This document shows positions 9,147-17,533 of a stretch of DNA of 38,136 bases, piece by piece (within the stretch, counting starts at the first letter, position 1; each line of letters begins with the position of its first letter). The notes under the pieces are model-generated. The model was not told the DNA's origin, searched no databases, and saw only the letters and a list, made by a program, of their open reading frames with translations. The translations under genes were made by a program, and so were the position numbers. This DNA is from Akkermansiaceae bacterium (GTDB lineage: Bacteria > Verrucomicrobiota > Verrucomicrobiia > Verrucomicrobiales > Akkermansiaceae). The stretch lies in NCBI GenBank assembly GCA_029253285.1, contig JAQWZU010000043.1:1-38136 (forward strand), read 5' to 3'.

Positions 9147-9760
9147 TCCTACACACCTTCACCGGTGGAGCCGTCCAAACCAACGGCTACATCCTCGAAT
9201 TCGGCGATAAGACCTGCTTCGTTGTCGATGCCCCGGCCGGCATAGCCGACTTCCTGAAAGGACACGAACTCAAGGCCACCTATCTTCTCCTAACCCATCA
9301 ACATTTTGATCACGTTGAAGATGCCTCAGCTCTCGCTGAATCCGGAGCGGAAATCTACGGCTATTCCGAATTCGACCGAACTCTCATTCGCGACCAACAA
9401 GCCCGCGAAGCCTGGGGAATCCCGGTCAATGTCCCCGACTTCACCGTCAATCACCTTCTCGAAGGAAAAACCTCCCTCAGACTAGGCGATCTCACCTTCG
9501 AAGTTTCCCACGTCCCCGGTCATTCTCCCGACTCCATTTCCTTCCACCTCAAGGACGAGCTTTTCCTTTTTTCCGGCGATGCCCTCTTCGCTGGAAGCAT
9601 TGGCAGAACTGACCTCCCGGGCGGAAGCCACGAGCAACTACTCGACTCCATCCGCGAAAACCTCTACATCTTGCCGGACGACGTTGCCGTCTTTCCCGGC
9701 CACGGGCCTGATACCCAAATCGGAAAAGAGAAACAAAGCAACCCCTTCTGCCCCGCTTAA
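9143..9760 (+). CDS. MBL-fold metallo-hydrolase, glyoxalase II-like
   Basis: A 205-residue single-domain metallo-beta-lactamase-fold hydrolase. The canonical metal site is complete: THQHFDH (H52, H54, D56, H57), H127 in HVPGHSPDS, D146 in SGDALFAGSIGRTDLP and H187 in FPGHGPDTQIGKEK. The last two signatures are typical of the small glyoxalase II-like subgroup, whose members cleave thioesters or act on persulfides; the physiological substrate here cannot be told from sequence. No C-terminal substrate domain like that of classical GloB is present. Start codon overlaps aroB by four bases, so it is co-translated with it. Confidence 0.88.
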   Translation: MILHTFTGGAVQTNGYILEFGDKTCFVVDAPAGIADFLKGHELKATYLLLTHQHFDHVEDASALAESGAEIYGYSEFDRTLIRDQQAREAWGIPVNVPDFTVNHLLEGKTSLRLGDLTFEVSHVPGHSPDSISFHLKDELFLFSGDALFAGSIGRTDLPGGSHEQLLDSIRENLYILPDDVAVFPGHGPDTQIGKEKQSNPFCPA

Positions 9761-9783
9761 ACGGAGACCACGCTAACAAAACC

Positions 9784-10329
9784 ATGCGCCTACTCATCAT
9801 CACCCTGCTTTCACTTTCGTTTACCTCCTCCGTTTTTGCCTTTGGAAAGAAGCCACCCAAGAACCGACTCACCTTCCACATGCAAGGCCAAGCCTCGGAT
9901 GGACCCAAAATGGTTTTTCCCCTTCCCATCGGTGGCAAGCGACTCTTCTTTAAAAAAAGTCCGGTAACCTTCACCGAGGAAATCGTCGCCTTCCTTCCCT
10001 TCTTTGCCGAGGACGGCACAGCAGGTGCGACCTTTCAGTTTAAACCCGAAACCGCCCGTCGCATTGCCGCCATTACGACTCAAAACCGACAGAAGTGGCT
10101 CGTCGCCATGCTCAATGGACGGCCTATCGATCCCGTCTTCATCGAAAAGCCGGTCACCGACGGTAAACTCGTCATTTGGCAGGGCATGAAGCAAGCCGAA
10201 ATCGTTTCCTTCGACTACATCATCCCGCACATCGGCGAAAGCGGCAAAGAGTGGAAAGAACGCCTCAAAAATCACAAAAAAGCCCGGGCTGCAGAAATCA
10301 AAGCCCGTAAGGAAAAACAGCGAAAATAA
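9784..10329 (+). CDS. Small secreted protein with a SecD P1-like subdomain
   Basis: 181 residues with a clear signal peptide (about 1-19, ending SVFA). The tail from about residue 155 is lysine/arginine-rich. The central part, about residues 78-140 (FQFKPETARRIAAIT, then LVAMLNGRPID, then KPVTDGKLVIW), follows the conserved pattern of the head subdomain of the SecD periplasmic P1 region (Phe-x-Leu...Thr...AIVLDGkVxSAP...ITGG). It has no SecD membrane part, so a soluble or periplasmic protein built from this subdomain is inferred. Function unknown. It lies 23 bases behind the MBL gene and directly abuts the M23 peptidase gene (stop TAA followed at once by ATG), which suggests joint expression and an envelope role. 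Confidence 0.7.
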   Translation: MRLLIITLLSLSFTSSVFAFGKKPPKNRLTFHMQGQASDGPKMVFPLPIGGKRLFFKKSPVTFTEEIVAFLPFFAEDGTAGATFQFKPETARRIAAITTQNRQKWLVAMLNGRPIDPVFIEKPVTDGKLVIWQGMKQAEIVSFDYIIPHIGESGKEWKERLKNHKKARAAEIKARKEKQRK

Positions 10330-11355
10330 ATGAAGTTCCTCGCGACTCTTGCCCTCTCACTTTCACTGGCGGCAGCCGACCCACTCCCGCTTAATCTCAG
10401 TCTCCCAACTGACAACACCGCCATCTTCGACGGGAGACCCGAAGACTTTTACATGTGGGTGCCCCGCACCTTCGAGGGAGTCTCATCCAGACCCTGGACC
10501 GCCGGGCAATACGGCTTCGTTCGTACTTTGAGGAAGACCGAGGACGATGGCATCGTGGCAACCCAGTTCCACGAAGGACTCGACATCAAGCCCGTCGAAC
10601 GCGACTCCAGTAACGCCGCCCTCGACGAAGTCCGAACCATTGCCAACGGCATTGTTGTTCATACTAGTCCCAACAGAGGCGCGAGCAACTACGGGATCTA
10701 TGTTGTGATGGAACACGACTTCGGCTATGGAAAAATCTACAGCCTCTATGCGCATCTCGCCAAAATCACCGTCGAGAAGGGACAATCCCTCGCCAGCGGA
10801 GATACCCTTGGCATTATGGGCTACACCGGAAGAGGCCTCAACCGGGAGCGCTCCCATCTTCACCTGGAGGTCAACCTCATGGCTTCGGATCATTACGATG
10901 ACTACATTGCCGCTGTCGGGTCGGTCAATACGCACGGCAACTACAACGGAAGAAATCTCATCGGAATCGATGCGTCTTCCCTCTTCCTTTCGCACAAGGC
11001 CAATCCAGCAATTTCCATTCCCACTTTTCTTGCCTCGGCATCGCCCTACTTCAAGGTCGCCGTCCCCCGCGAGGCCGATCTCAGCCTCTGCCAGCGCTAC
11101 CCATGGCTCAAGAAAGGTGATCACGACGCTCCCAGTCCATCCTGGGAAATTGCCTTCACCGGATCAGGCATTCCTCTCTCCATCATCCCCAGCCATCGAG
11201 ATGTGAAGCAGCCGCTTGTGACCTACGTTCGCAGCACGCGCTCCAGTCACGGCTACTACACCCAAAAACGTCTCACCGGAACCGGACGCAATGCTACGCT
11301 AACAAATTCCGGACGAAATTTCATCGGTCTCCTTACCGACAAATTTAAGAAATAA
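10330..11355 (+). CDS. Secreted M23 (LytM-type) metallopeptidase family protein
   Basis: 341 residues with a signal peptide (about 1-16, LSLAAA). The LytM fold is centred on HEGLDI (H81, D85), YAHL (H142) and SHLHLEV (H177, H179), which supply the zinc ligands and catalytic histidine of active M23 peptidases. The predicted role is cleavage of peptidoglycan cross-link peptides in the periplasm. Residues 230-341 after the catalytic domain match nothing I recognise; there is a basic, Tyr/Ser-rich stretch (STRSSHGYYTQKRL). The ATG immediately follows the preceding stop codon, so translation is likely coupled to the SecD-like protein. Confidence 0.88.
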   Translation: MKFLATLALSLSLAAADPLPLNLSLPTDNTAIFDGRPEDFYMWVPRTFEGVSSRPWTAGQYGFVRTLRKTEDDGIVATQFHEGLDIKPVERDSSNAALDEVRTIANGIVVHTSPNRGASNYGIYVVMEHDFGYGKIYSLYAHLAKITVEKGQSLASGDTLGIMGYTGRGLNRERSHLHLEVNLMASDHYDDYIAAVGSVNTHGNYNGRNLIGIDASSLFLSHKANPAISIPTFLASASPYFKVAVPREADLSLCQRYPWLKKGDHDAPSPSWEIAFTGSGIPLSIIPSHRDVKQPLVTYVRSTRSSHGYYTQKRLTGTGRNATLTNSGRNFIGLLTDKFKK

Positions 11356-11368
11356 CTCTCTACCCCCC

Positions 11369-11827
11369 ATGACACCTGAAGAAAAAATCGCCGAACTCGG
11401 CCTGATCATTCCCGACGCCGCCCCTCCCGTCGGCTCCTATCTTAATTCCACCCGAAGCGGTAACCTCCTCCACATCTCCGGAGGCCTTCCAATCATCGGC
11501 GATCGGAAATTTCTCGGCAAAGTCCCTTCCGAATGTGATCTAGAAACAGCTCAAGAAGCTGCCCGCACCGCCCTTCTGACGCGCCTCGCCGTCATCAAGG
11601 CCGAGGCTGGCTCGCTGGACCAAGTAGCGCGAATCGTGTCTCTCAGCGGCTACGTCAATGCCGAGCCCGATTTCACGGCACACCCCCAGGTCATCAACGG
11701 GGCTTCCGATCTTTTAGTCGAAATTTTCGGGGATGCTGGTCGTCACTCCCGTGCTGCGGTAGGCTGTTCATCTCTTCCACTTGGCGTCTCGGTTGAAATC
11801 AGCCTGGTTGTTGAGTTGAAATCCTAA
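11369..11827 (+). CDS. RidA (YjgF/YER057c/UK114) family protein
   Basis: 152 residues, the length of the somewhat longer RidA subgroup. The C-terminal signature SRAAVGCSSLPLGVSVEI contains the conserved arginine that in RidA binds the substrate carboxylate (R-x-A-V-G-x-x-x-L-P). In the canonical enzyme this removes reactive enamine/imine intermediates released by PLP enzymes; longer subgroups such as this may act on other substrates. It begins 13 bases after the M23 gene and ends nine bases before mnmH, in the same run. Confidence 0.88.
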   Translation: MTPEEKIAELGLIIPDAAPPVGSYLNSTRSGNLLHISGGLPIIGDRKFLGKVPSECDLETAQEAARTALLTRLAVIKAEAGSLDQVARIVSLSGYVNAEPDFTAHPQVINGASDLLVEIFGDAGRHSRAAVGCSSLPLGVSVEISLVVELKS

Positions 11828-11836
11828 GCACCTTGC

Positions 11837-12901
11837 ATGGACCTACCTGAACGCGTCGACCTTCCGATTTCCCTCGCGGATTTTCCGGACATCATCGATG
11901 TGCGCTCTCCATCGGAATACGAGGAAGACCATATCCCTGGCGCGATCAATCTGCCGGTCCTCACCGATAAGGAACGGCATGAGGTTGGCTTGCTTCACAC
12001 CCAAAGCCCCTACGAAGCACGACGACTCGGAGCGACCCTAATCACCGCCAACGTGCATCGTCACCTCTCGACGACTCTCGACGATCACCCCCGGGACTTC
12101 GCCCCACTCATCTACTGCTGGCGGGGCAACCTCCGGTCCAATTCCATGGCTGTCATCTTCCGCGCCATCGGGTGGCGCGCGCGCATTCTCAACCAAGGAT
12201 ACAAATCATGGCGCAAGTGGCTCATGGATGATCTGGAAAACACCTTCGGTCTCCCAGGGCCGGAGCTCATCGCTCTCGGAGGCCTCACCGGCTGCGGAAA
12301 AACTCTCCTTTTGCACGAGTTGAAAAAACAAGGGGCCCAAATTCTCGACCTCGAAGGAATTGCCAATCATCGCGGATCCATTCTGGGAACTTCGCCCGAC
12401 TCGGCCCAACCCAATCAAAAACGATTCGAATCCGAGCTCTGGCACGAGTTCCAAAAATACGACCACGGGCGTCCCGTCTTCACCGAGGCCGAATCCAACC
12501 GAATTGGACGACTGCAATGTCCGCCCGCACTTTGGAAACGACTCGGCAAGGCTCGCGTCATTCTCCTCGACCTCCCCATCGAGGAAAGAGTGAAACTTCT
12601 CACCCGGGAATACGCCCACTTCGTGCAAGACCAGTCACTCCTGAAAAGCACTATCAGCGGACTGGCCCGACTTCGCGGCAAGGAACGCATCGAACAGTGG
12701 AACAAATCAATCGATCAGGAAAACTGGTCCGAATTCCTCCAGTCTATCCTCCTCGATCACTACGACCTCGTCTACCGCCGTCCGGGCTCAGAAGAATCGG
12801 CATACCAAACACCGGAGAGAACTTTGAATCCCTCTTCGTCCGATCAAGTCGACTTTGAGCAAACGGCTACTGACCTCATTGCGCACTATCAAAGCGCGTA
12901 G
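11837..12901 (+). CDS. mnmH: tRNA 2-selenouridine synthase
   Basis: 354 residues, matching the family length. The N-terminal rhodanese domain starts at IIDVRSPSEYEEDHIPGA and carries the catalytic cysteine C94 in YCWRGNLRS. A P-loop domain follows with Walker A GGLTGCGKT at 148-156. In the family (SelU/YbbB/MnmH) the protein geranylates and then selenates the wobble 2-thiouridine of tRNAs for Lys, Glu and Gln, using selenophosphate. The selenophosphate synthetase gene is not in this window. Last gene of the plus-strand run; convergent with dnaN. Confidence 0.92.
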   Translation: MDLPERVDLPISLADFPDIIDVRSPSEYEEDHIPGAINLPVLTDKERHEVGLLHTQSPYEARRLGATLITANVHRHLSTTLDDHPRDFAPLIYCWRGNLRSNSMAVIFRAIGWRARILNQGYKSWRKWLMDDLENTFGLPGPELIALGGLTGCGKTLLLHELKKQGAQILDLEGIANHRGSILGTSPDSAQPNQKRFESELWHEFQKYDHGRPVFTEAESNRIGRLQCPPALWKRLGKARVILLDLPIEERVKLLTREYAHFVQDQSLLKSTISGLARLRGKERIEQWNKSIDQENWSEFLQSILLDHYDLVYRRPGSEESAYQTPERTLNPSSSDQVDFEQTATDLIAHYQSA

Positions 12902-12923
12902 CGTCGGTGCCATCAGGAGGAGT

Positions 12924-12955
12924 CGTGGGGCTTCGCCACGTATCTGAAAGGATAC
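12924..12955. terminator. Two short hairpins between convergent mnmH and dnaN
   Basis: The 111-base gap holds two small inverted repeats: CGTGG/CCACG (12924-12928 with 12936-12940, seven-base loop) and GTATC/GATAC (12940-12944 with 12951-12955, six-base loop). Neither is followed by a clear T-run on either strand. They may form the 3' ends of the two convergent transcripts, but as terminators they are weak. Confidence 0.3.
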
Positions 12956-13012
12956 CAAGATGAAAAAATCCTAACGATACCCCGCCCAAGCAGCGAAAAA
13001 CCCAAGGCTCCC

Positions 13013-14110
13013 TTACGAAGTCACGCGCATCGGCATGAGCACGTAGAGGAAAGCATCCTCGGTACGAAGTACTCCCGGGCTCATTTCATCGATGAGATCG
13101 AGATGCACAAATTCTTCTTCGAGGCTCTTCAAGGGAGCCATCAGGAATTCAGGATTGAAAGCGATGGAGAATTCCTTGCCTTCATACTTCACCTCGATGG
13201 ACTCATTCGCCTCACCGATGTCCGGGCTGTTTGCCATGACATCGACTTGATTCAATCCGAAGGTCATTTTAACCGAGTTGGACTTTTCAGAAGAAAGGAG
13301 AGAAACCCGACGGGTCGTTTCGAGAAGTTGCTCGCGGCTCAGCGTGAGGCGTTCCTTCGACTCGCCCGGAATGACCTGACGGTAATTCGGGTAGTTTCCT
13401 TCGATGAGCTTGCTCACGATGATCGAGCTGCCCACTTCAAAGCACACTTGATTGTCGGAAAGGCGAAGCATGATGTCCCCTTCAGTGCCAATGTGACGCT
13501 GGAGTTCCTGAATCGCCTTGGTCGGCACAATGAAATCGGTCTCGTGGCTGGACGGAAACTCCAGGTCATTTTCCACCATCGCCAAGCGCCGACCATCGGT
13601 GGCAACGAGAGTCAATTTACCTTCCTTGAAGGAAGTGAAAATTCCGTTGAGCACGTAGCGGGTCTCGTCGGTCGAGATTGCATAAGAAGTTTTCTTGAGG
13701 CCATTGCGCAGAAGCGCCTGGGAGATCTTATATTCCTTGGCATCGTGGAAGTCAGCCAGCGGTGGAAATTCATTATCAGGAAGACCGATGATTTTAAAGA
13801 ATGAGGGGCCGCTTTTGATCGAGGCGATATTCTTTCCGTCAACCGAAACCTCAATCTCAGCTGAAGGCAGTTCACGAATGATATTCGCCAAGCGTTTCAC
13901 CGGCAGCGTGGTAGACCCGGGCTTGGAAACCTCGGCTTTCACTACCCCACTGACTCCGACATCGAGATCCGTCGTCGTGAGACGCAGACCTTCGTCATCG
14001 GCTTCGATGAGTACATTTGAGAGAATAGGAAGCGTGGTGCGGGTGCTCACCACATGCTGCACTTGCTGCAGTCCATCCAAAAAAGCCTCCTTAGAGATGC
14101 GAAACTTCAT
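13013..14110 (-). CDS. dnaN: DNA polymerase III beta subunit (sliding clamp)
   Basis: 365 residues, the usual length, containing the three repeated clamp domains. The protein starts MKFRISKEAFLDGLQQVQHVVSTRTT; the frame is open 15 codons further upstream, but the homologous start is the ATG at 14110. The C-terminus PGVLRTEDAFLYVLMPMRV matches the conserved beta-clamp end that lines the hydrophobic binding pocket. As a ring-shaped dimer it tethers DNA polymerase III and other partners to DNA. It follows dnaA in the classical order with 86 bases between, but no recF or gyrB comes next: the neighbour is convergent mnmH. No good Shine-Dalgarno; the nearest G-rich stretch (AGGGG) lies within a hairpin about 14 bases upstream. 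Confidence 0.97.
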   Translation of the reverse strand: MKFRISKEAFLDGLQQVQHVVSTRTTLPILSNVLIEADDEGLRLTTTDLDVGVSGVVKAEVSKPGSTTLPVKRLANIIRELPSAEIEVSVDGKNIASIKSGPSFFKIIGLPDNEFPPLADFHDAKEYKISQALLRNGLKKTSYAISTDETRYVLNGIFTSFKEGKLTLVATDGRRLAMVENDLEFPSSHETDFIVPTKAIQELQRHIGTEGDIMLRLSDNQVCFEVGSSIIVSKLIEGNYPNYRQVIPGESKERLTLSREQLLETTRRVSLLSSEKSNSVKMTFGLNQVDVMANSPDIGEANESIEVKYEGKEFSIAFNPEFLMAPLKSLEEEFVHLDLIDEMSPGVLRTEDAFLYVLMPMRVTS

Positions 14111-14120
14111 AAATAAAAAC

Positions 14121-14158
14121 GCCCCTGTGGGCTGAGATGAAGCTGCCCACCTCATCTC
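14121..14158 (-). promoter_or_regulatory. Interleaved alternative hairpins in the dnaA-dnaN spacer
   Basis: Read on the transcribed (minus) strand, the spacer contains GAGATGA, then GTGGGC, then TCATCTC, then GCCCAC, then GGGGC and GTTTTTATTT just before the dnaN ATG. GAGATGA pairs perfectly with TCATCTC (14152-14158 with 14134-14140). GTGGGC pairs with GCCCAC (14145-14150 with 14127-14132). GCCC also pairs with GGGC (14129-14132 with 14121-14124) to form a small GC stem next to the T-run. The first two pairings cross one another and cannot both form as simple hairpins. This is an attenuator-like layout; the last stem is only four base pairs, so the function is inferred. Confidence 0.4.
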
Positions 14159-14196
14159 GCCTTGGCAAGAGTATTTCCTTCACAATCGAGTAGTAT

Positions 14197-15651
14197 TTAG
14201 CGCTGAAGAGCTGCAATCAGCTTCTCAACGGCCCCTTTTACGTCGGGATTGAGTTCCATCTCGTGATTCACCTTCTTACAGGCGTGAATGACGGTTCCGT
14301 GATCCCGGCGGCCAAAACACTCCCCAATTTCCACCAACGAGAGCTTAGTAAGCTTCCGGGAGAGGAACATCGCCACCTGTCGAGGGAAGGCAATACTGCT
14401 GGGACGACGACGACTGCTCATATCCGAGAGGTTCAGATCGTAGTAATCCACCACCATTTTCTGGATTTGATCCACGGTGATCTGCTGGGTATTTTCGTCC
14501 CGAATCAGGTCTCCCAAGAGATCATCGGTCTTGGAGATAGTCATTTCCTCGGATGAGAGGAAACTATAGCTGGCAACTCGGGTCAGCGCTCCTTCGAGGC
14601 GGCGCACATTGCTCTTGATGAGGTTGGCGATGTGGCACACCACGCCGTTTTCGAGCTCCACGTTCCACTGCTCCATCTTGCGGCGAAGAATCGCAACGCG
14701 GGTTTCAAAGCCCGGAGGCTGGAGTTCCACGGTGAGACCACTTTCAAAACGACTGATCAGGCGGGGCTCCAAAGTCTGGATTTCCGGTGCCGGACAGTCA
14801 CAGGTAAGAACCACCTGGGTCTGTGTATTAAGAAGGGTGCTGAAGGTGTGGAAGAATTCGTCCTGTGTCCGCTCTTTCCCCGCCAGAAACTGAATGTCGT
14901 CAATGAGCATGACATCGGCACTGCGGTAGGATTTCCGGAAGGCATCAAGATTCCCTTTCCGAACAGCCTCGATGAATTCATTGGCAAATTGTTCCGCCGT
15001 CAGGAAGACAATCTTGGCCTTCGGGTCGTTAATCAACAATTGCTGGGCAATCGCCGACATCAGGTGGGTTTTTCCAAGTCCGGCCCGCCCGTGAATGAAG
15101 AGCGGATTGAAGCTCCGTCCTTCACGATGAGCCACTGCGGAACAAGCTGCGTGAGCAAACTGGCTATTGTCACCAACTACGAAGCTCGCAAAATCGAACT
15201 CCGGATTAATGCCCATCTTCTTGAGACGCCGCTCAAAGGCGGGATTCTTCTCATCAGGTGCCACCACCTTGACTTGGCCGGTGCCCTTGCCCGGACCTCT
15301 TGCGGCTATTTTGGAAGGCTTCTGTGGTTGAGTAACAACCTCTTGACCAAACACCGTCACTCGAGGAGTGCAGTGAATGCCGGCCCCCTCGGCGAAAGCC
15401 GCGCGGAGTTCGTCTAAGTAATTTGTCTCGATCCAGATCTGCTGCATGTCCGACTGCACGCCGATGACACCTTCTTCTCCATCTGCCTCAATAAGCTCGG
15501 CATTTTTAAACCAACGCGTAAATGCATCGGCACTTAAATACTCGCTGAGTTTTGCCTTGACCTTTTCCCAGGTCTGCGAGTCGCCGCTCGCGGGATTTTT
15601 GTTTGAATTGTCTGAGTCATAATTATTTTCTCCTCCTGTATGAGTCGTCAT
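14197..15651 (-). CDS. dnaA: Chromosomal replication initiator protein DnaA
   Basis: 484 residues from the ATG at 15651. Domain I starts near residue 26 (QTWEKVKAKLSEYLSADAFTRWF) after a low-complexity Asn/Asp/Ser-rich extension. The AAA+ domain III has Walker A GRAGLGKT at 188-195 and Walker B VMLIDDIQF. The C-terminal domain IV carries the DnaA-box-binding helix-turn-helix with FGRRDHGTVIHACKK. It binds DnaA boxes and opens oriC. The frame continues upstream to a TTG at 15684, but ATG 15651 is preferred. Oddly, the best Shine-Dalgarno in the area (AGGAGGAG) lies inside the gene and serves an out-of-frame ATG at 15620 (see findings). The 216 bases upstream hold candidate DnaA boxes. Confidence 0.96.
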   Translation of the reverse strand: MTTHTGGENNYDSDNSNKNPASGDSQTWEKVKAKLSEYLSADAFTRWFKNAELIEADGEEGVIGVQSDMQQIWIETNYLDELRAAFAEGAGIHCTPRVTVFGQEVVTQPQKPSKIAARGPGKGTGQVKVVAPDEKNPAFERRLKKMGINPEFDFASFVVGDNSQFAHAACSAVAHREGRSFNPLFIHGRAGLGKTHLMSAIAQQLLINDPKAKIVFLTAEQFANEFIEAVRKGNLDAFRKSYRSADVMLIDDIQFLAGKERTQDEFFHTFSTLLNTQTQVVLTCDCPAPEIQTLEPRLISRFESGLTVELQPPGFETRVAILRRKMEQWNVELENGVVCHIANLIKSNVRRLEGALTRVASYSFLSSEEMTISKTDDLLGDLIRDENTQQITVDQIQKMVVDYYDLNLSDMSSRRRPSSIAFPRQVAMFLSRKLTKLSLVEIGECFGRRDHGTVIHACKKVNHEMELNPDVKGAVEKLIAALQR

Positions 15652-15803
15652 TATTTGTGATCTATTGATTGGGGTTATTACCAAAATTTAATTAGATCGA
15701 ATAGGGTCGGGGGCTGCCGCTTCGATGCGGAGATCATGCTTTGATTGGGCCTATTTTGGGAACCATTTTTTGGGGAAAAAAATATTCATAGTTGCTCCCA
15801 TTT

Positions 15804-15823
15804 TTTTCCACGGGTGTTCCACG
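15804..15823. promoter_or_regulatory. Two tandem DnaA-box-like 9-mers in an AT-rich region upstream of dnaA
   Basis: TTTTCCACG (15804-15812) and TGTTCCACG (15815-15823) lie in the same orientation, with starts 11 bases apart, about one helical turn. They match 7 and 6 positions of the consensus TTATCCACA. The surrounding 15770-15860 is full of A and T runs. This spacer between the symporter gene and dnaA (15652-15867) is the longest non-coding stretch in the window and presumably holds the dnaA promoter. It may be a dnaA autoregulatory site or part of an origin. I see no other convincing boxes. Confidence 0.35.
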
Positions 15824-15867
15824 TTTTTTTGAAATTTTTTTATCTCCCGGCAATTTTTTAAGCCTTC

Positions 15868-17496
15868 TTAATCACCCTTCACACGAGCTCCAATCTGTCC
15901 TCCAAAGAAGGTTAAAATAGTACCAACAGGCCACATCCAATGTGATGCTATAGACATTTTAAGATCACCACTTTCAGATAAATAATAAGACGGTAGATTC
16001 GCCAGCCATTGAATATTCATGCCTGCTTTTTCGAACAGAATCCAAACGTCCATCCTCAAGAACATCGTCATCAAAAAGGAAACGATCGCTCCAATTAATA
16101 TTCCCCGGTAGCTGCCCCTCCCGATCAAGGCACATAGAAACATTCCTAACAAGGGCCCCATCGTATAACTAGTCATACCAAACGCCAGCGGTAACACATT
16201 GATTTGCAACACACTTTGCACATAACTCATCAGGAAAGTAAATCCGGTCAGCAACACGCCCCAGATCACAACCCATTGCCTTGACTTCTTCACCAGGACC
16301 GTCTGATTCAGGGAGGGATTATTTTCAGGATGATAGAGGAGAGAAATTGTGGTCTGACTCAACGCCGCAAGAATGGAATCCAGACTCGAAATCGCCGCCG
16401 CAAAGACCCCGGCAAGGATCAAACCTTTGAGGCCTTGAGGCAACTCGGTCACAATCCAAATTGGAAAGACCATATCGGGTTTCTCCGGTGTGCCTCCTTG
16501 AGCAAGAGTGGTCAATTCACCACCACTCTTAAATGCCAACTTGGCCGCCGCATCCCCCTCAGGAGGGTTCATATAATAAAACGCAAAAAGAGCCGCTCCC
16601 ACGAGGAGCATTAAGTAGGTAAGAGCCTGTCCCACAGAGCTCCAGATGATGGCTTTTTTTGCATCGCTGGCATTCCGGCAACAAAACATCCGTTGCGCAT
16701 TCAGTTGGTCGACCCCGAAGGCGGTAAGATTTTGAAATGGCACGGCGATGATCGCGACCCAGAAGGTGAACTGGAATTGCTGCGACAAACCAAATTCTCC
16801 ATTCCACATTTTGGTCTTCCCGCCATCTCTGGCCACTTCCCAAAGAGCACTCCACCCTCCATCGATGGAATTGGTGATCCACAGCAAAGTAACCAATCCC
16901 CCCACAGTAAATAGGCCGAATTGCATCACATCGGTCCAAATCACCGTTCTCATTCCTCCCATTAGGGTCCAGGCGATGGCGAAAAGCCCAATAATCAAAA
17001 TACATTCCTCGAATCCCAAGCCCGTCACCACTCTCAACGGAATTGCTGCCACCAAAACCCGCACACTCTGCCCCAGAATCGAGCCAATTGTGAAAAAGAC
17101 GGTGGCCAACTTCTTGAGCTCAGGCTTAATCCGACGCCCCATATAGTCGTAAGGGCTGTAGATCTCATCTTCGTAAAAGACCTTCACAAAGACCATTCCC
17201 ACAACAACCCGACCCATGATGGAGCCAATTCCCCAAAGCATGTAGGTAAAGTTCCCGCTCGCCGCCAAAACCCCGCCCGGGACTCCGATGAAAGTCACTC
17301 CGCTGATCTCCGTCGCAATGATCGACCCACAAACCGCCCACCAGGGCAGCGATTTCCCTCCCGCAAAAAAATCCGAGATCGTCGACTGCTTCCCACTCAT
17401 AAAATGGCCGATCACCGTTGTGATCACGAGATAGCCAATCAAGACCGCCAGATCGACGTAGGAAAACCATTCATTCATCCCCAAAAGCATGCCCAT
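15868..17496 (-). CDS. Sodium:solute symporter (SSS) family protein
   Basis: 542 residues and strongly hydrophobic, with about 13-14 predicted membrane segments. The N-terminal part (LAVLIGYLVITTVIGHFMSGKQ, then DFFAGGKSLPWWAVCGSIIATEISGVTFIGVPG) is characteristic of the SSS/SLC5 fold, whose members take up sugars, sialic acid, amino acids or other solutes with sodium. Substrate not predictable from sequence. ATGs occur at 17496, 17490 and 17478; the last directly follows GGGG, so the start is uncertain by six codons. It lies 37 bases downstream of the sulfatase gene on the same strand and is probably co-transcribed, which suggests import of a product of the sulfatase-linked degradation. Confidence 0.9.
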   Translation of the reverse strand: MGMLLGMNEWFSYVDLAVLIGYLVITTVIGHFMSGKQSTISDFFAGGKSLPWWAVCGSIIATEISGVTFIGVPGGVLAASGNFTYMLWGIGSIMGRVVVGMVFVKVFYEDEIYSPYDYMGRRIKPELKKLATVFFTIGSILGQSVRVLVAAIPLRVVTGLGFEECILIIGLFAIAWTLMGGMRTVIWTDVMQFGLFTVGGLVTLLWITNSIDGGWSALWEVARDGGKTKMWNGEFGLSQQFQFTFWVAIIAVPFQNLTAFGVDQLNAQRMFCCRNASDAKKAIIWSSVGQALTYLMLLVGAALFAFYYMNPPEGDAAAKLAFKSGGELTTLAQGGTPEKPDMVFPIWIVTELPQGLKGLILAGVFAAAISSLDSILAALSQTTISLLYHPENNPSLNQTVLVKKSRQWVVIWGVLLTGFTFLMSYVQSVLQINVLPLAFGMTSYTMGPLLGMFLCALIGRGSYRGILIGAIVSFLMTMFLRMDVWILFEKAGMNIQWLANLPSYYLSESGDLKMSIASHWMWPVGTILTFFGGQIGARVKGD

Positions 17497-17533
17497 TCAC
17501 AGACGCCCTGTCGATACCGGGAGTCCGATGTTC

